Of a DNA stretch of 64,000 nucleotides, positions 8,871 through 17,095 are shown one piece after another. A program made the position numbers and the translations under genes. Positions within the stretch are counted from its first letter, which is position 1, and the number at the start of each line of letters is the position of its first letter. The stretch is from contig JBFWRV010000016.1 in NCBI GenBank assembly GCA_050248715.1, forward strand, positions 29,876 through 93,875, in the 5' to 3' direction. Source of the stretch: AWTP1-13 sp050248715. GTDB taxonomy: Bacteria > Pseudomonadota > Alphaproteobacteria > Rhizobiales > Hyphomicrobiaceae. Under the pieces are notes generated by a model. That model made no database searches, was not told where the DNA came from, and worked only from the letters and a program-made list of their open reading frames with translations.

Positions 8871-8894
8871 ACAGCGGAGGGATGATTGCTTGGA

Positions 8895-10868
8895 TCAGAC
8901 CTTCTCTTCAAGAACCGTCCGGCCGCGCGGCTTGCGGATCTCGTCGATATAGGCCTGCATCTCCTTAGATGGTGCCGGTGTGATAAGGCTGACGAGCCAC
9001 ATGACCAGGAAGCCCAGTGGCATGCCGAGCAACCCGCAGTTGATGTTGTTGAGATTGAACCAGCCCACCTTGTTGGCCATCGGATGCCCCAGCGTCGGCC
9101 AATGCTCCATGGCATTGGGCAGCGCCATCGCCTTTTGGATGTCCACGACAGGTGCCCCGGTCACCGGGTTCAGCAGCGATGTCATGCCGAAATACTTCAC
9201 CCCATAGCCCGGGAAGTAGCGGGTGCAGACGAGGTAGAAGAGGCACAGCCCGAAGCCGGCGATGATGCCGAGGATGGCCGCCGGCGTCGTTGTCCGCTTC
9301 CACCAGATGCCAAGCACCAGACCCGGGAAGTTTCCGGCCATGGCGAGCGAGAACGCCCAGCCGACCATGGCAAGAATGTCCGAAGGTCTGGTCGAGGCGG
9401 TGTAGGCGGCGCCCACGGCCACGACCAGGAGCAGAACGCGAGCCACGGTCAGGCGGCGCACGGCCGGCGCGTTGGGGTCGAGCATCTTGTAGTAGATGTC
9501 GTGGCTCAACGCGTTGGCGATGGCCAACAACAGGCCGTCGGCGGTGGACAGCGCCGCTGCGAGGCCGCCGGCTGCAACAAGGCCCGAGATCACGTACGGA
9601 AGGCCCGCGATCTCCGGGGTGGAGAGCACGATCACGTCGGTATTGATCACGAAGTCCTGTAGTCGAACGACGCCGGGATGTCCGGCGATCGCCTTGCAAG
9701 CTGCAATCACCGCATCGGCGTTGACGGCGTTCTTTCCGCAGACCTGGATCAGGCCGAGCTCGCCCCACTGGAACATCCACGGCCGGATGCTGGCAATGTC
9801 TCGGCCGATGATGTTGGTGTAGACCTCCAGCTTCGAGAACGCCGCGTAGGCCGGCGCCGAGAAGTAGAGAAGGAAGATGAAGAACAGCGACCAAGCCACC
9901 GACTGACGCGCTTGACGCACCGATGGTGTCGTGAAGTAGCGCATCAGGATGTGCGGCAGCGACGCCGTGCCCACCATCATGCAGAAGATGATGCCGAAGA
10001 AGTTGAGCGGCGAGTAGCTGATGAACGGCTCGATGTGCGGCTTCAGATTTGTGGCAGTCGCCAAGCCGGTGCGCAGCATCTCCTGTTCGCGCGCCGTGAT
10101 GTCGGCAATCGCCTGTCCGTAGGTCAGCTCCGGGATGGGGATGCCGTATTTCTTGGTCGACAGGATCACGATCGGCGTGAGGTAGGCAACGATCAGCACG
10201 ATGTACTGGGCGATCTGCGTCCAGGTGACGGCGCGCATGCCGCCGAGCATCGAGCAGAGTAGGATTCCCGCGAGGCCGACATAGACGGCAACCGTAAAGT
10301 CCATACCAAGGAAGCGCGAGGCGATGATGCCGGTGCCATAGACCTGTGCCGTCACGTAAGTGAACGAACAGCACACGAGCACGACGACAGCCAGGAAGCG
10401 CGTGAAGTTGCCGCCGAACCGGAATGCGAAGAAGTCCGGAACCGTGTAGGCGCCGAACTTGCGGAGATACGGGCCGACCAGGATCGACACCAGCACGTAC
10501 CCACCGGTCCAGCCGAGCACCCAGGCCAAGCCGTCGTAGCCGAGCAGAAACAGCGTGCCGGCCATGCCGACGAAGGAGGCGGCGGACATCCAGTCGGCGC
10601 CAGTCGCCATGCCATTGTAGAATGCCGGCACCCGGCGGCCGGCCACGTAGTATTCGGAAACCTGCGCTGTCCGCGTCATGACGCCGATGAGGGCGTAGAC
10701 CGCGAGCGTGAAGAACACGAACAGGTAGCCGAGGACTTTGTTTGGCACGCCCATCTGCTCGAGGATCGCGAGCAGGACGATGAACGCCAAGAATGTGCCC
10801 GTGTAAGCACCATAGATCTTGCCCAGATTTCTGATGAAGTCCGAGCCTTCAGCCGATTGCGTAGCCAT
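8895..10868 (-). CDS. Sodium:solute symporter, ActP/VC_2705-like
   Basis: This large subunit of a sodium-coupled symporter of the SSS family has about 657 residues and 13 or so transmembrane helices. Family signatures include GADWMSAASFVGMAG, AYTVPDFFAFRF, the GGMRAVTWTQIAQY segment and ALSTADGLLLAIANALSHD. These match acetate/short carboxylate permeases (ActP-like). ATG 10868 follows a strong AGGAGGGAG and is preferred over the upstream in-frame ATG 10910. The DUF4212 small-subunit gene precedes it by 13 bp and an intrinsic terminator follows, so they form a two-gene operon. The substrate is inferred from family, not shown. Confidence 0.9.
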   Translation of the reverse strand: MATQSAEGSDFIRNLGKIYGAYTGTFLAFIVLLAILEQMGVPNKVLGYLFVFFTLAVYALIGVMTRTAQVSEYYVAGRRVPAFYNGMATGADWMSAASFVGMAGTLFLLGYDGLAWVLGWTGGYVLVSILVGPYLRKFGAYTVPDFFAFRFGGNFTRFLAVVVLVCCSFTYVTAQVYGTGIIASRFLGMDFTVAVYVGLAGILLCSMLGGMRAVTWTQIAQYIVLIVAYLTPIVILSTKKYGIPIPELTYGQAIADITAREQEMLRTGLATATNLKPHIEPFISYSPLNFFGIIFCMMVGTASLPHILMRYFTTPSVRQARQSVAWSLFFIFLLYFSAPAYAAFSKLEVYTNIIGRDIASIRPWMFQWGELGLIQVCGKNAVNADAVIAACKAIAGHPGVVRLQDFVINTDVIVLSTPEIAGLPYVISGLVAAGGLAAALSTADGLLLAIANALSHDIYYKMLDPNAPAVRRLTVARVLLLVVAVGAAYTASTRPSDILAMVGWAFSLAMAGNFPGLVLGIWWKRTTTPAAILGIIAGFGLCLFYLVCTRYFPGYGVKYFGMTSLLNPVTGAPVVDIQKAMALPNAMEHWPTLGHPMANKVGWFNLNNINCGLLGMPLGFLVMWLVSLITPAPSKEMQAYIDEIRKPRGRTVLEEKV

Positions 10869-10881
10869 GGTCCGCTCCCTC

Positions 10882-11145
10882 CTACTCGTCTTCCGCGACG
10901 CCGTGGTCACGGTCGATCTTGTCCTGCTGCCTCGCGAATACGAAGAGCATGACCACGAACGCGATCAGCGAGCCCTGGGCGGCCATGTAGAAGCCGAGCG
11001 GAAAATTCAGAACCGGGATGATGATCTGGTTGAGCGGCTTGACAAACATGTGAACGATGTAGCCGAAGAACAGCCAGATCCCCAGATGTACGAACATCAG
11101 CCGCGTCGTTCTTTTCCAGTGAGCCTCATCATTGGATTGCTGCAT
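10882..11145 (-). CDS. Symporter small subunit, DUF4212
   Basis: The 87-residue protein has two transmembrane helices (LMFVHLGIWLFFGYIVHMFV and FPLGFYMAAQGSLIAFVVMLFVF) linked by KPLNQIIIPVLN, with a charged C-terminus (ARQQDKIDRDHG). This matches DUF4212, the small partner encoded with VC_2705-type sodium:solute symporters. The start at ATG 11145 lies after GGAGGCTCAAGG. The gene is the first of the two-gene operon and is transcribed divergently from the unknown gene at 11339, leaving about 190 bp for both promoters. Confidence 0.9.
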   Translation of the reverse strand: MQQSNDEAHWKRTTRLMFVHLGIWLFFGYIVHMFVKPLNQIIIPVLNFPLGFYMAAQGSLIAFVVMLFVFARQQDKIDRDHGVAEDE

Positions 11146-11338
11146 GGACCTTGAGCCTCCCCAGGAGCTGTTGCGGGCCCGGTTGCTGCCGGACGGGGGA
11201 GAACAGGGCGACATCCCCCCGGTGCCGCTGCCGTGTCCGGCCTCGAAGCGGGATCACGAGTCGCTACAAAAGGTTAACATTGTATGGCTACGCACTTTCA
11301 TAATACTTTGGTTCAAGATGTGCGCCGAAAGGTCGACC

Positions 11339-12013
11339 GTGAACAGATTTAAGGGCCTGAGCCGTGAGCTGAAAGCCGTGGCGGCCGGCATCTTCCGGCC
11401 TCGCCCGCCCATCGCCGACGCCGGGAACCTCGCGAGCTTCATCGACGAGCAGTCCGCCTTCCTCGTCCAGAAAGGCATCTACGAATATTCGAGGGCCCGG
11501 GCCGGACACTACGCGAAGGTACTTTTCGCCGAGCCCGAGTTCCAGGGAAGCGTCGAGGCCGCGCGCTGGCGCGCCTATCCGATCGGGCTTGCCATGGTCG
11601 CCGAGTTGGTCGAGGGCGTGCTTCGCCCGCTGGCAGTAGGCACCGAGGCTCGGCAGCTCAATGCATTGAGTAGGCTCGTGCTCTCCATCTTCGATCGCTA
11701 CCCTACACCTGCTGCGCTGCGGCAACGCGTCTGGGATGACGCCCGCGCCGAGCTCGCGCGCAGGCTGCAACTCGTCGGCCTGCATCCGCCCAAACGCGCC
11801 TTCGAGATTCCGGAGCCGTTCGCCCGCGCCTATTTCGATCTCATGCCGATCCACAAGTCGCTGCGCGCCAGCGAATTCCCGACCCTGCACAACTATCTGA
11901 AAGTCACGCTCTGCAACGTGCACGAGGAGCTGACGAAGCGGATGGATGGACCTGCCCTGGTCGCCGCTCTGCTCGAAGGACCGGACGGCCAGCAGGCCGC
12001 ACACGAGGCCTGA
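11339..12013 (+). CDS. Unknown protein upstream of exonuclease-CBS-DUF294 gene
   Basis: I do not recognise this family. The 224-residue product is soluble and mostly helical by composition, with no signal peptide or cysteine motif. It contains EQSAFLVQKGIYEYSRARAG near the N-terminus, LSIFDRYPTPAALRQRVWDD in the middle and FARAYFDLMPIHKSLRASEF near the C-terminus. The start is probably GTG 11339 (AAAGG six bases upstream); ATG 11318 would add seven residues. It ends 19 bp before the large nuclease/nucleotidyltransferase gene and is very likely co-transcribed with it, so it may be an accessory or target of that protein. Confidence 0.75.
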   Translation: MNRFKGLSRELKAVAAGIFRPRPPIADAGNLASFIDEQSAFLVQKGIYEYSRARAGHYAKVLFAEPEFQGSVEAARWRAYPIGLAMVAELVEGVLRPLAVGTEARQLNALSRLVLSIFDRYPTPAALRQRVWDDARAELARRLQLVGLHPPKRAFEIPEPFARAYFDLMPIHKSLRASEFPTLHNYLKVTLCNVHEELTKRMDGPALVAALLEGPDGQQAAHEA

Positions 12014-12032
12014 AGCGAGAGCGGAGGCGGCG

Positions 12033-14150
12033 ATGTCCATTGGTAGCAGCGCCACACCGCTGCTTGCCCTCGACGCCGTGGTCATCGACACGGAAACGAC
12101 GGGCCTCGACGCGCGCAAGGCGCGCATCGTCGAAATCGCACTCGTTCCGTTGGTCGGGGGGCAGCTCGATGTGGAGGGCGCCTGGCGCAGCCTGATCCGG
12201 CCCGATGTTGCAATCCCGAAACAGGCTACAAAAATTCACGGGCTCGATGCGGCCGCGGTCGCCGCCGCCCCAACGTTCGCCGAGGCCTGGGGCGACCTTG
12301 CCGCGCGCATCGCCAACCAAGTCGTGATCGGCCACGCCGTGGGTTTCGACCTCGTCGTCATCGAACGCGAGTGCGCGCGTGCAGGATTGGCGTGGACGAG
12401 GCCACGCGCACTCGACACGCGCCTGCTGGCCGAAGTGGCCGCACCGAGTCTAGCCGGGTATGCGCTCGAGAACCTTGCCGCATGGCTGGAAATCGAGATT
12501 GGCGGCCGGCACTCCGCCCTCGGCGATGCGACGGCGGCCGGTCGTGCTTTCGTCGCGCTCCTTCCTCAGCTGCGGGAACGCGGCATCCGCACGCTGGCGG
12601 AAGCCGAGCGCTCCTGCCGCGCGCTCTCCGAGGCGCTCGAGAAGCAGCAGCGCGCCGGCTGGACTGCGGCCGGCAGCACATCGATCAGTGCCGATCCGCG
12701 ATCCGTCCGCGTCGACACGCAACCTTATCGCCGCCAAGTCCACGACGTCATGAGAGCTCCACCGGGGTTTGCAGCACCCGGTGCATCGCTCGCCACGGCG
12801 CTCGGCCGCATGGCGGATGAGCGCATTTCATCGCTTTTTGTCCGATACGATGCGGGCGCCGGGCAACCGTTGCCCGCCGACACAGGCATCATCACCGAGC
12901 GCGACGTCATGCGTCTCTTGGCCGCGAATGGCGCTGACGCGTTGCAGGTCCGGGTCGATGGCGCGGCGAGCCGGCCGCTGGTCACGGTGCCTTCCGACGC
13001 CCTCGCCTTCCTTGCAATCGCCCGCATGAACCGGCTTCGCATTCGTCATCTCGGTGTCACCGATGCGAGAGGGCGTGTTATCGGGGCGCTGTCCGCCCGC
13101 GATCTGCTGCGGCTGCGAGCCGAAGATTCGCTCGAGCTCGGCGATGCGATCGATCAAGCAACGGACGTCCATGCGCTGGGGCGGGCCTGGGCGGAGCTGC
13201 CGCGCGTTGCCGCCGCGCTTTTGGCTGAGGGACTCTCGGGCATCGAGATCGCCGTCCTCGTTTCGCACCAGCTTGCGGCTTTGACGCGCCGCGCCGCGGA
13301 ACTCGCCGAGGCGCGTCTGGAAACCGAGGGGCACGGGCCTGCACCTTGTCCCTACGGCATCGCCGTGCTGGGCTCGGCCGGCCGAGGCGAGAGCCTCCTT
13401 GCCCTGGACCAGGACAATGCTCTGATCGCGGCCGAAGACACCGGCCCTGCAGGTGAGCGTTGGTTTGCAGCGCTAGGCGCGCACGTGGCCGATACGCTCC
13501 ACGCCGTCGGTGTACCCTACTGCAAAGGCGGGGTGATGGTCTCAAACCCACCGTGGCGCGGCACTCTGTCGACCTGGCGCCAGCGCATCGACCAATGGAT
13601 CGAGCGATCACGGCCGGAGGACCTGCTTGCGGTCGACATCTTCTTCGACATGCGCGGTGTGCACGGAGATACGGATTTGGCCGAGAAGGTGTGGCTGGAG
13701 GCCTTCGACCGGGCCAAGGGACGGGCGGCATTTGCCAAGCTGCTGGTCGAAACCGCAGGAGCTGCAACTCCCGGACTGGGCTTTTGGGGTGGGTTTCGCA
13801 CCAATGGCGGGCGGCTGGACCTGAAGAAAGCCGGACTTTTCGCGATCGTGACGGCAGCGCGCGCGCTGGCCATCTGCCATCACGTTGTCGAACGCTCGAC
13901 GCCTGCGCGCCTCGCCGGTCTCGGTGCGTTCGACCGCGGCACCCGCGACCTCGAGGCCCTGGCTGACGCACATCGGGTCTTCCTCGACCTTCTCGTCGTC
14001 CAGCAGATCGAGGACATCCAGCGCGGGATTCCGCCTTCCAACTCCGTGGAGGTTGGACGTCTATCCCAACGGGATCGGGAGCGCCTGCGCCAATCGCTGA
14101 AGGCCGTCGGCGACATTGATGAGTTGACCCGGGACCTGCTGTTTGGCTGA
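12033..14150 (+). CDS. DEDDh exonuclease - CBS pair - DUF294 nucleotidyltransferase fusion
   Basis: The 705-residue protein joins three modules. Residues about 10-175 are a DnaQ-like 3'-5' exonuclease with ExoI (VIDTETTGLD), ExoII (GHAVGFDL) and ExoIII (HSALGDATA) motifs, giving the DEDDh set. Residues about 235-360 contain two CBS repeats (GIITERDVMRLL, GALSARDLLRL). The C-terminal half is DUF294, a putative nucleotidyltransferase domain (GSAGRGESLLALDQDNAL) with its helical DUF294_C region (FFDMRGVHGD, DLKKAGLFAIV). CBS domains usually bind adenine nucleotides, so the output is probably energy-gated. Start ATG 12033 has GGAGG upstream. In other proteobacteria these activities are separate genes beside similar symporters. 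Confidence 0.9.
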   Translation: MSIGSSATPLLALDAVVIDTETTGLDARKARIVEIALVPLVGGQLDVEGAWRSLIRPDVAIPKQATKIHGLDAAAVAAAPTFAEAWGDLAARIANQVVIGHAVGFDLVVIERECARAGLAWTRPRALDTRLLAEVAAPSLAGYALENLAAWLEIEIGGRHSALGDATAAGRAFVALLPQLRERGIRTLAEAERSCRALSEALEKQQRAGWTAAGSTSISADPRSVRVDTQPYRRQVHDVMRAPPGFAAPGASLATALGRMADERISSLFVRYDAGAGQPLPADTGIITERDVMRLLAANGADALQVRVDGAASRPLVTVPSDALAFLAIARMNRLRIRHLGVTDARGRVIGALSARDLLRLRAEDSLELGDAIDQATDVHALGRAWAELPRVAAALLAEGLSGIEIAVLVSHQLAALTRRAAELAEARLETEGHGPAPCPYGIAVLGSAGRGESLLALDQDNALIAAEDTGPAGERWFAALGAHVADTLHAVGVPYCKGGVMVSNPPWRGTLSTWRQRIDQWIERSRPEDLLAVDIFFDMRGVHGDTDLAEKVWLEAFDRAKGRAAFAKLLVETAGAATPGLGFWGGFRTNGGRLDLKKAGLFAIVTAARALAICHHVVERSTPARLAGLGAFDRGTRDLEALADAHRVFLDLLVVQQIEDIQRGIPPSNSVEVGRLSQRDRERLRQSLKAVGDIDELTRDLLFG

Positions 14151-14335
14151 CTTTGCCGGTGGGATTCGATGGGCCGATCCTTGCTCCCGTGCGGGCTATG
14201 GGGAATGCAGATCACGGTTGCGTGACAATAAAGCTCAAACCGTCAGCATTGGAGCCAGTTTTCGCTTGCCGCAGGCGCTCCGCAGGCTCATATACGGGCC
14301 GTAAAATCCGCACCCGCAAGGCCTTTCGTGCATGC

Positions 14336-14356
14336 CGCGCACCCTTGGGGTGCGCG
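14336..14356 (+). other. Hairpin in the leader of the IF-1 gene
   Basis: A nine-base-pair stem (CGCGCACCC with GGGTGCGCG) closes a three-base loop about 25 bases before the infA start codon. It has no T-run and is not a terminator. It could shape translation of the IF-1 paralogue; this is only an observation of the fold. Confidence 0.45.
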
Positions 14357-14381
14357 TTGGAGGGCTCGACGAGGAGACTGC

Positions 14382-14657
14382 ATGGCCAAGGAAGAGATGC
14401 TGGAATTCGAGGGCGTCGTGGATGAGGTGCTTCCGGACGCACGTTGCCGCGTCAAGCTCGACAATGGCCACGAGGTCATTGCCTATACCTCGGGGCGGAT
14501 GAAGAAGAACCGCATCCGCATCCTGGCGGGCGATCGCGTAACCGTGGAAATGACGCCTTACGACCTCGACAAGGGCCGCATCAACTTCCGCCACAAGGAT
14601 ACGCGCGCCCCGGCTCCCAGCGGTCAGCGCCGGCCGCCGCAGCGCCGCTTCCGCTAG
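14382..14657 (+). CDS. infA: Translation initiation factor IF-1 (paralogue with basic tail)
   Basis: IF-1 binds the ribosomal A site during initiation. The product shows the S1-like OB fold signatures MAKEEMLEFEGVVDEVLP, NGHEVIAYTSGRMKKNRIRIL and DRVTVEMTPYDLDKGRI. It has 91 residues, about 19 more than the standard 72, because of a basic, proline-rich tail ending RRPPQRRFR. Such long forms occur as second copies in alphaproteobacteria, so a shorter canonical infA may exist elsewhere. GAGGAG lies six bases before ATG 14382. The gene is preceded by 230 bp without coding capacity. Confidence 0.92.
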   Translation: MAKEEMLEFEGVVDEVLPDARCRVKLDNGHEVIAYTSGRMKKNRIRILAGDRVTVEMTPYDLDKGRINFRHKDTRAPAPSGQRRPPQRRFR

Positions 14658-14719
14658 GCGGCTTTTCCCGGTTAAGGCGGTCTGCGTCCCGCAAGGCAGC
14701 TTGCTAGCGGGAGCGGGGC

Positions 14720-16165
14720 TCATCCGGCATCGTCATCAGGATCGGCGAGCGCCTTGCTTGCGCGCGTCACCTCCGACAGCGGGACGTCCACCGCATATTC
14801 CAGCCCGCGGCCATCGAACTCGACGCGCGGGGTCCCGGCAAGCGCAGCCAGTATGAGCCGGCTGCCAAAGCCCTGATGCTTAGGGGGGGTGACTGGGGGA
14901 CCGTCGCGCTCCACCCACGAGAACGCCAGCTGCGGCCCCCCGGGGTCGTCCCTGACGTGCCAGCGCACGAGCACATGCCCGCTCGGCTGCGACAGTGCGC
15001 CGTGCTTGGCAGCATTCGTCGCCAGCTCGTGGACGACGAGGGCGAACATCTGCCCGAACGGCGCCCCGGCAAACACGACAGGCCCATCGATCTGCACGCG
15101 GGCGGCGAAGCTCGCGACCTGACCTTCGACGAGCACGCGGAGCGGAGCCCCGCCCGACCGGCCCGCGGCGACGAACTCCTGTGCCCGCGCGATCGCCTGC
15201 AGCCGGCCAACGATCGCCTCCTGGGCCGCCTCGATGCCGGTTCCCGGCGTCAGCGTGTTGAGAACGATGGACTGCACGATGGCGAGGATATTCTTGGTGC
15301 GATGCTGCAACTCGCGCAGGAGCATGACCTGGCGCGCCTCGGCATTGCGGCGCTCGGTGACGTCCCGAGCGATTGAATGAAGGGCCGTGGGCTGACCCAG
15401 GGCGTCGAGCACGAGCCGGGAGTTGACTTCGACGGTGCAGCGCTGGCCGTCCTTGCGCAGCAGGTCGGTCTCGTAGGGCGTCGGCTCCTCGCCCGTAAGC
15501 TTGCGCTGCAGCACCGCGTTCTGCTTGGCGATCTGGTCCGCTGGAATGTAGCGCTCGAGGGGCGTGCCGAGCATCTCCTGTGGGGGGTAGCCCAAGATGC
15601 GCTCGACGGCCGGATTGACCGATGTGATGCGCATATCGCGGTCCATGGTGGCCACGATGTCGCTGGCATTGTCGACCAGCGTGCGATAGCGCTGCTCGCT
15701 CTCGGCAAGCGCCGCCTCTGCGATCTTGCGCTCGGTTATATCGATGTCGACGCCGCTGTAGCGCGCGGGCATACCGCGGGAATCGCGAACGATCCGTCCA
15801 CGCCGGAAAATCCATCGCACCTGACCGTCCGGCCTGACGATGCGGAACTCGACCTCGTAGAAGTCGCTGCCGCTCTCGAGCACCTGCTGAAAGCCGTCCG
15901 CCACCCGGTCGCGGTCGTCGGGATGGCGCAGGGCACGCAAGGTGTCGACCGGCACGGGCCCCGACGTCGGCTCGATGCCCATGAGCTGGAACAGCTGGGG
16001 CCGGCCGCGCAGCATGCCGGTGGCCACCTCGATATCCCACACGCCTATGCCCGCCGAGCGCTCGGCAAGCTCCAGGATCTCCTCGCGTCTCCACGGCGCC
16101 CAATCGCGGCAATCGGGACGTTGGGAGTTCTGCTCGGTTCGTTGTGACTCGGGTCGTTGAAACAT
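14720..16165 (-). CDS. Tandem PAS sensor histidine kinase, HWE/HisKA_2 type
   Basis: The 481-residue soluble kinase has two PAS/PAC units (the first to VDIDITERK, the second to IARDVTERRNAEA), then the phosphoacceptor box ELQHRTKNILAIVQS with His288, and a degenerate HATPase (HELATNAAKHGALS, HQGFGSRLI). There are no transmembrane segments. It resembles the other kinase in this window (61-1671) in its catalytic half but has PAS in place of GAF. No response regulator is linked. The stimulus is unknown; PAS domains of this kind may bind flavin, haem or small ligands. Confidence 0.88.
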   Translation of the reverse strand: MFQRPESQRTEQNSQRPDCRDWAPWRREEILELAERSAGIGVWDIEVATGMLRGRPQLFQLMGIEPTSGPVPVDTLRALRHPDDRDRVADGFQQVLESGSDFYEVEFRIVRPDGQVRWIFRRGRIVRDSRGMPARYSGVDIDITERKIAEAALAESEQRYRTLVDNASDIVATMDRDMRITSVNPAVERILGYPPQEMLGTPLERYIPADQIAKQNAVLQRKLTGEEPTPYETDLLRKDGQRCTVEVNSRLVLDALGQPTALHSIARDVTERRNAEARQVMLLRELQHRTKNILAIVQSIVLNTLTPGTGIEAAQEAIVGRLQAIARAQEFVAAGRSGGAPLRVLVEGQVASFAARVQIDGPVVFAGAPFGQMFALVVHELATNAAKHGALSQPSGHVLVRWHVRDDPGGPQLAFSWVERDGPPVTPPKHQGFGSRLILAALAGTPRVEFDGRGLEYAVDVPLSEVTRASKALADPDDDAG

Positions 16166-16608
16166 AAGGCCTGCGACGCAAGGAGAGCGGTGCGATACGA
16201 ACCTTGCCTGCCTTGCGCCGACCGTGCAAGCGTTGCCGGAGCAGTGCGACGGTTCCGAGATTGTCGCTCGATCTCAAAGCATTGGCGCGTTCGCAAGATC
16301 TTTCGATCCGCGACCGGAGCGGATTTTTCGGACCGCCCGGCGCAGGCTGTGAAACACCTTGCTTCCGCCCCAATCGCGTCCCGGCAGCGACAACGATCCG
16401 CCCCAATGGCCTGCGACCTTGAGCACCGTTGCCTCTCGGCCCGGTCCGCGGCGCGGCTCCGGAATTCTCAGCCCCCCAGCCCCCCGGGGTTTCGCTGGCG
16501 GACCGGGCCAACTACGCAAACGAAGAGGCACACCCTGATGCACCACTCGCAAGGCCGGCTCATGCGCGCCGGCCGTTTGTTTTTGCGGTCTCGCCGCGTC
16601 GGTAAGGC
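16166..16608. other. Gene-free stretch
   Basis: I see no credible gene, RNA or repeat in this 443-bp stretch. Open frames here lack ribosome sites and recognisable motifs. It presumably holds the promoter of the PAS kinase gene that starts at 16165. Confidence 0.5.
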
Positions 16609-16857
16609 TCAGATCCCGCCCGAGAGTTTGCGAAGGACGGCGCGGGGGATATCCTCGCGCGTCAGGCCTCTGTCCGCCAAGGCCTCGTCGGACAGCAGCC
16701 GCAGCTGCTCATAGTAGTGGGCTGCGTCCGCAGCCTGCGAGCAAGCCTGCAGGATGTCCCTTATCCACCCGACGATCGGCGGCATCGAGAAGCCTCCGAC
16801 CGCGGTGCGTAGAAAGCCGCGGCGGGGCGATCTTCCGATCACGACTCCGACTGTCAT
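16609..16857 (-). CDS. DUF1127 domain small protein
   Basis: The 82-residue product ends in a DUF1127 module: AAHYYEQLRLLSDEALADRG followed by LTREDIPRAVLRKLSG. DUF1127 proteins are short, basic alphaproteobacterial proteins linked to RNA turnover, phosphate and carbon control; the role of this one is unknown. The N-terminal half (MTVGVVIGRSPRRGF...) is not conserved in a way I recognise. ATG 16857 is chosen because GGAGG lies seven bases upstream; the longer frame to 17106 has no such support and would overlap the divergent MaoC gene. Confidence 0.8.
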   Translation of the reverse strand: MTVGVVIGRSPRRGFLRTAVGGFSMPPIVGWIRDILQACSQAADAAHYYEQLRLLSDEALADRGLTREDIPRAVLRKLSGGI

Positions 16858-17095
16858 GGCATTCCTCCGCTTGCTGGCAGGATGAGCATGGCCGTCGCCG
16901 CTTGCAGGCGGCTGCATCGAGGCTTGCATGGGCGCAAGGTGCACGCTGTTCCCGCGGAGACAGGAAGCGCGTCTCGCCGCGTTGATTCGGCGGGCCGCTG
17001 GTAGGAGTCTGGCCTTGCGCCAGTTGCCATCTCGACCGGCCCGCTCATACCTGCAATAACCGGGGCGCTGAGAAGTCAATCGCCGGGGCCGGAAC

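Noticed and set aside
14880..16511. Minus-strand frame of over 500 codons overlapping the PAS kinase
   Set aside because: It is another frame of the same strand and contains no domain, while the 481-residue frame contains complete PAS and kinase motifs.
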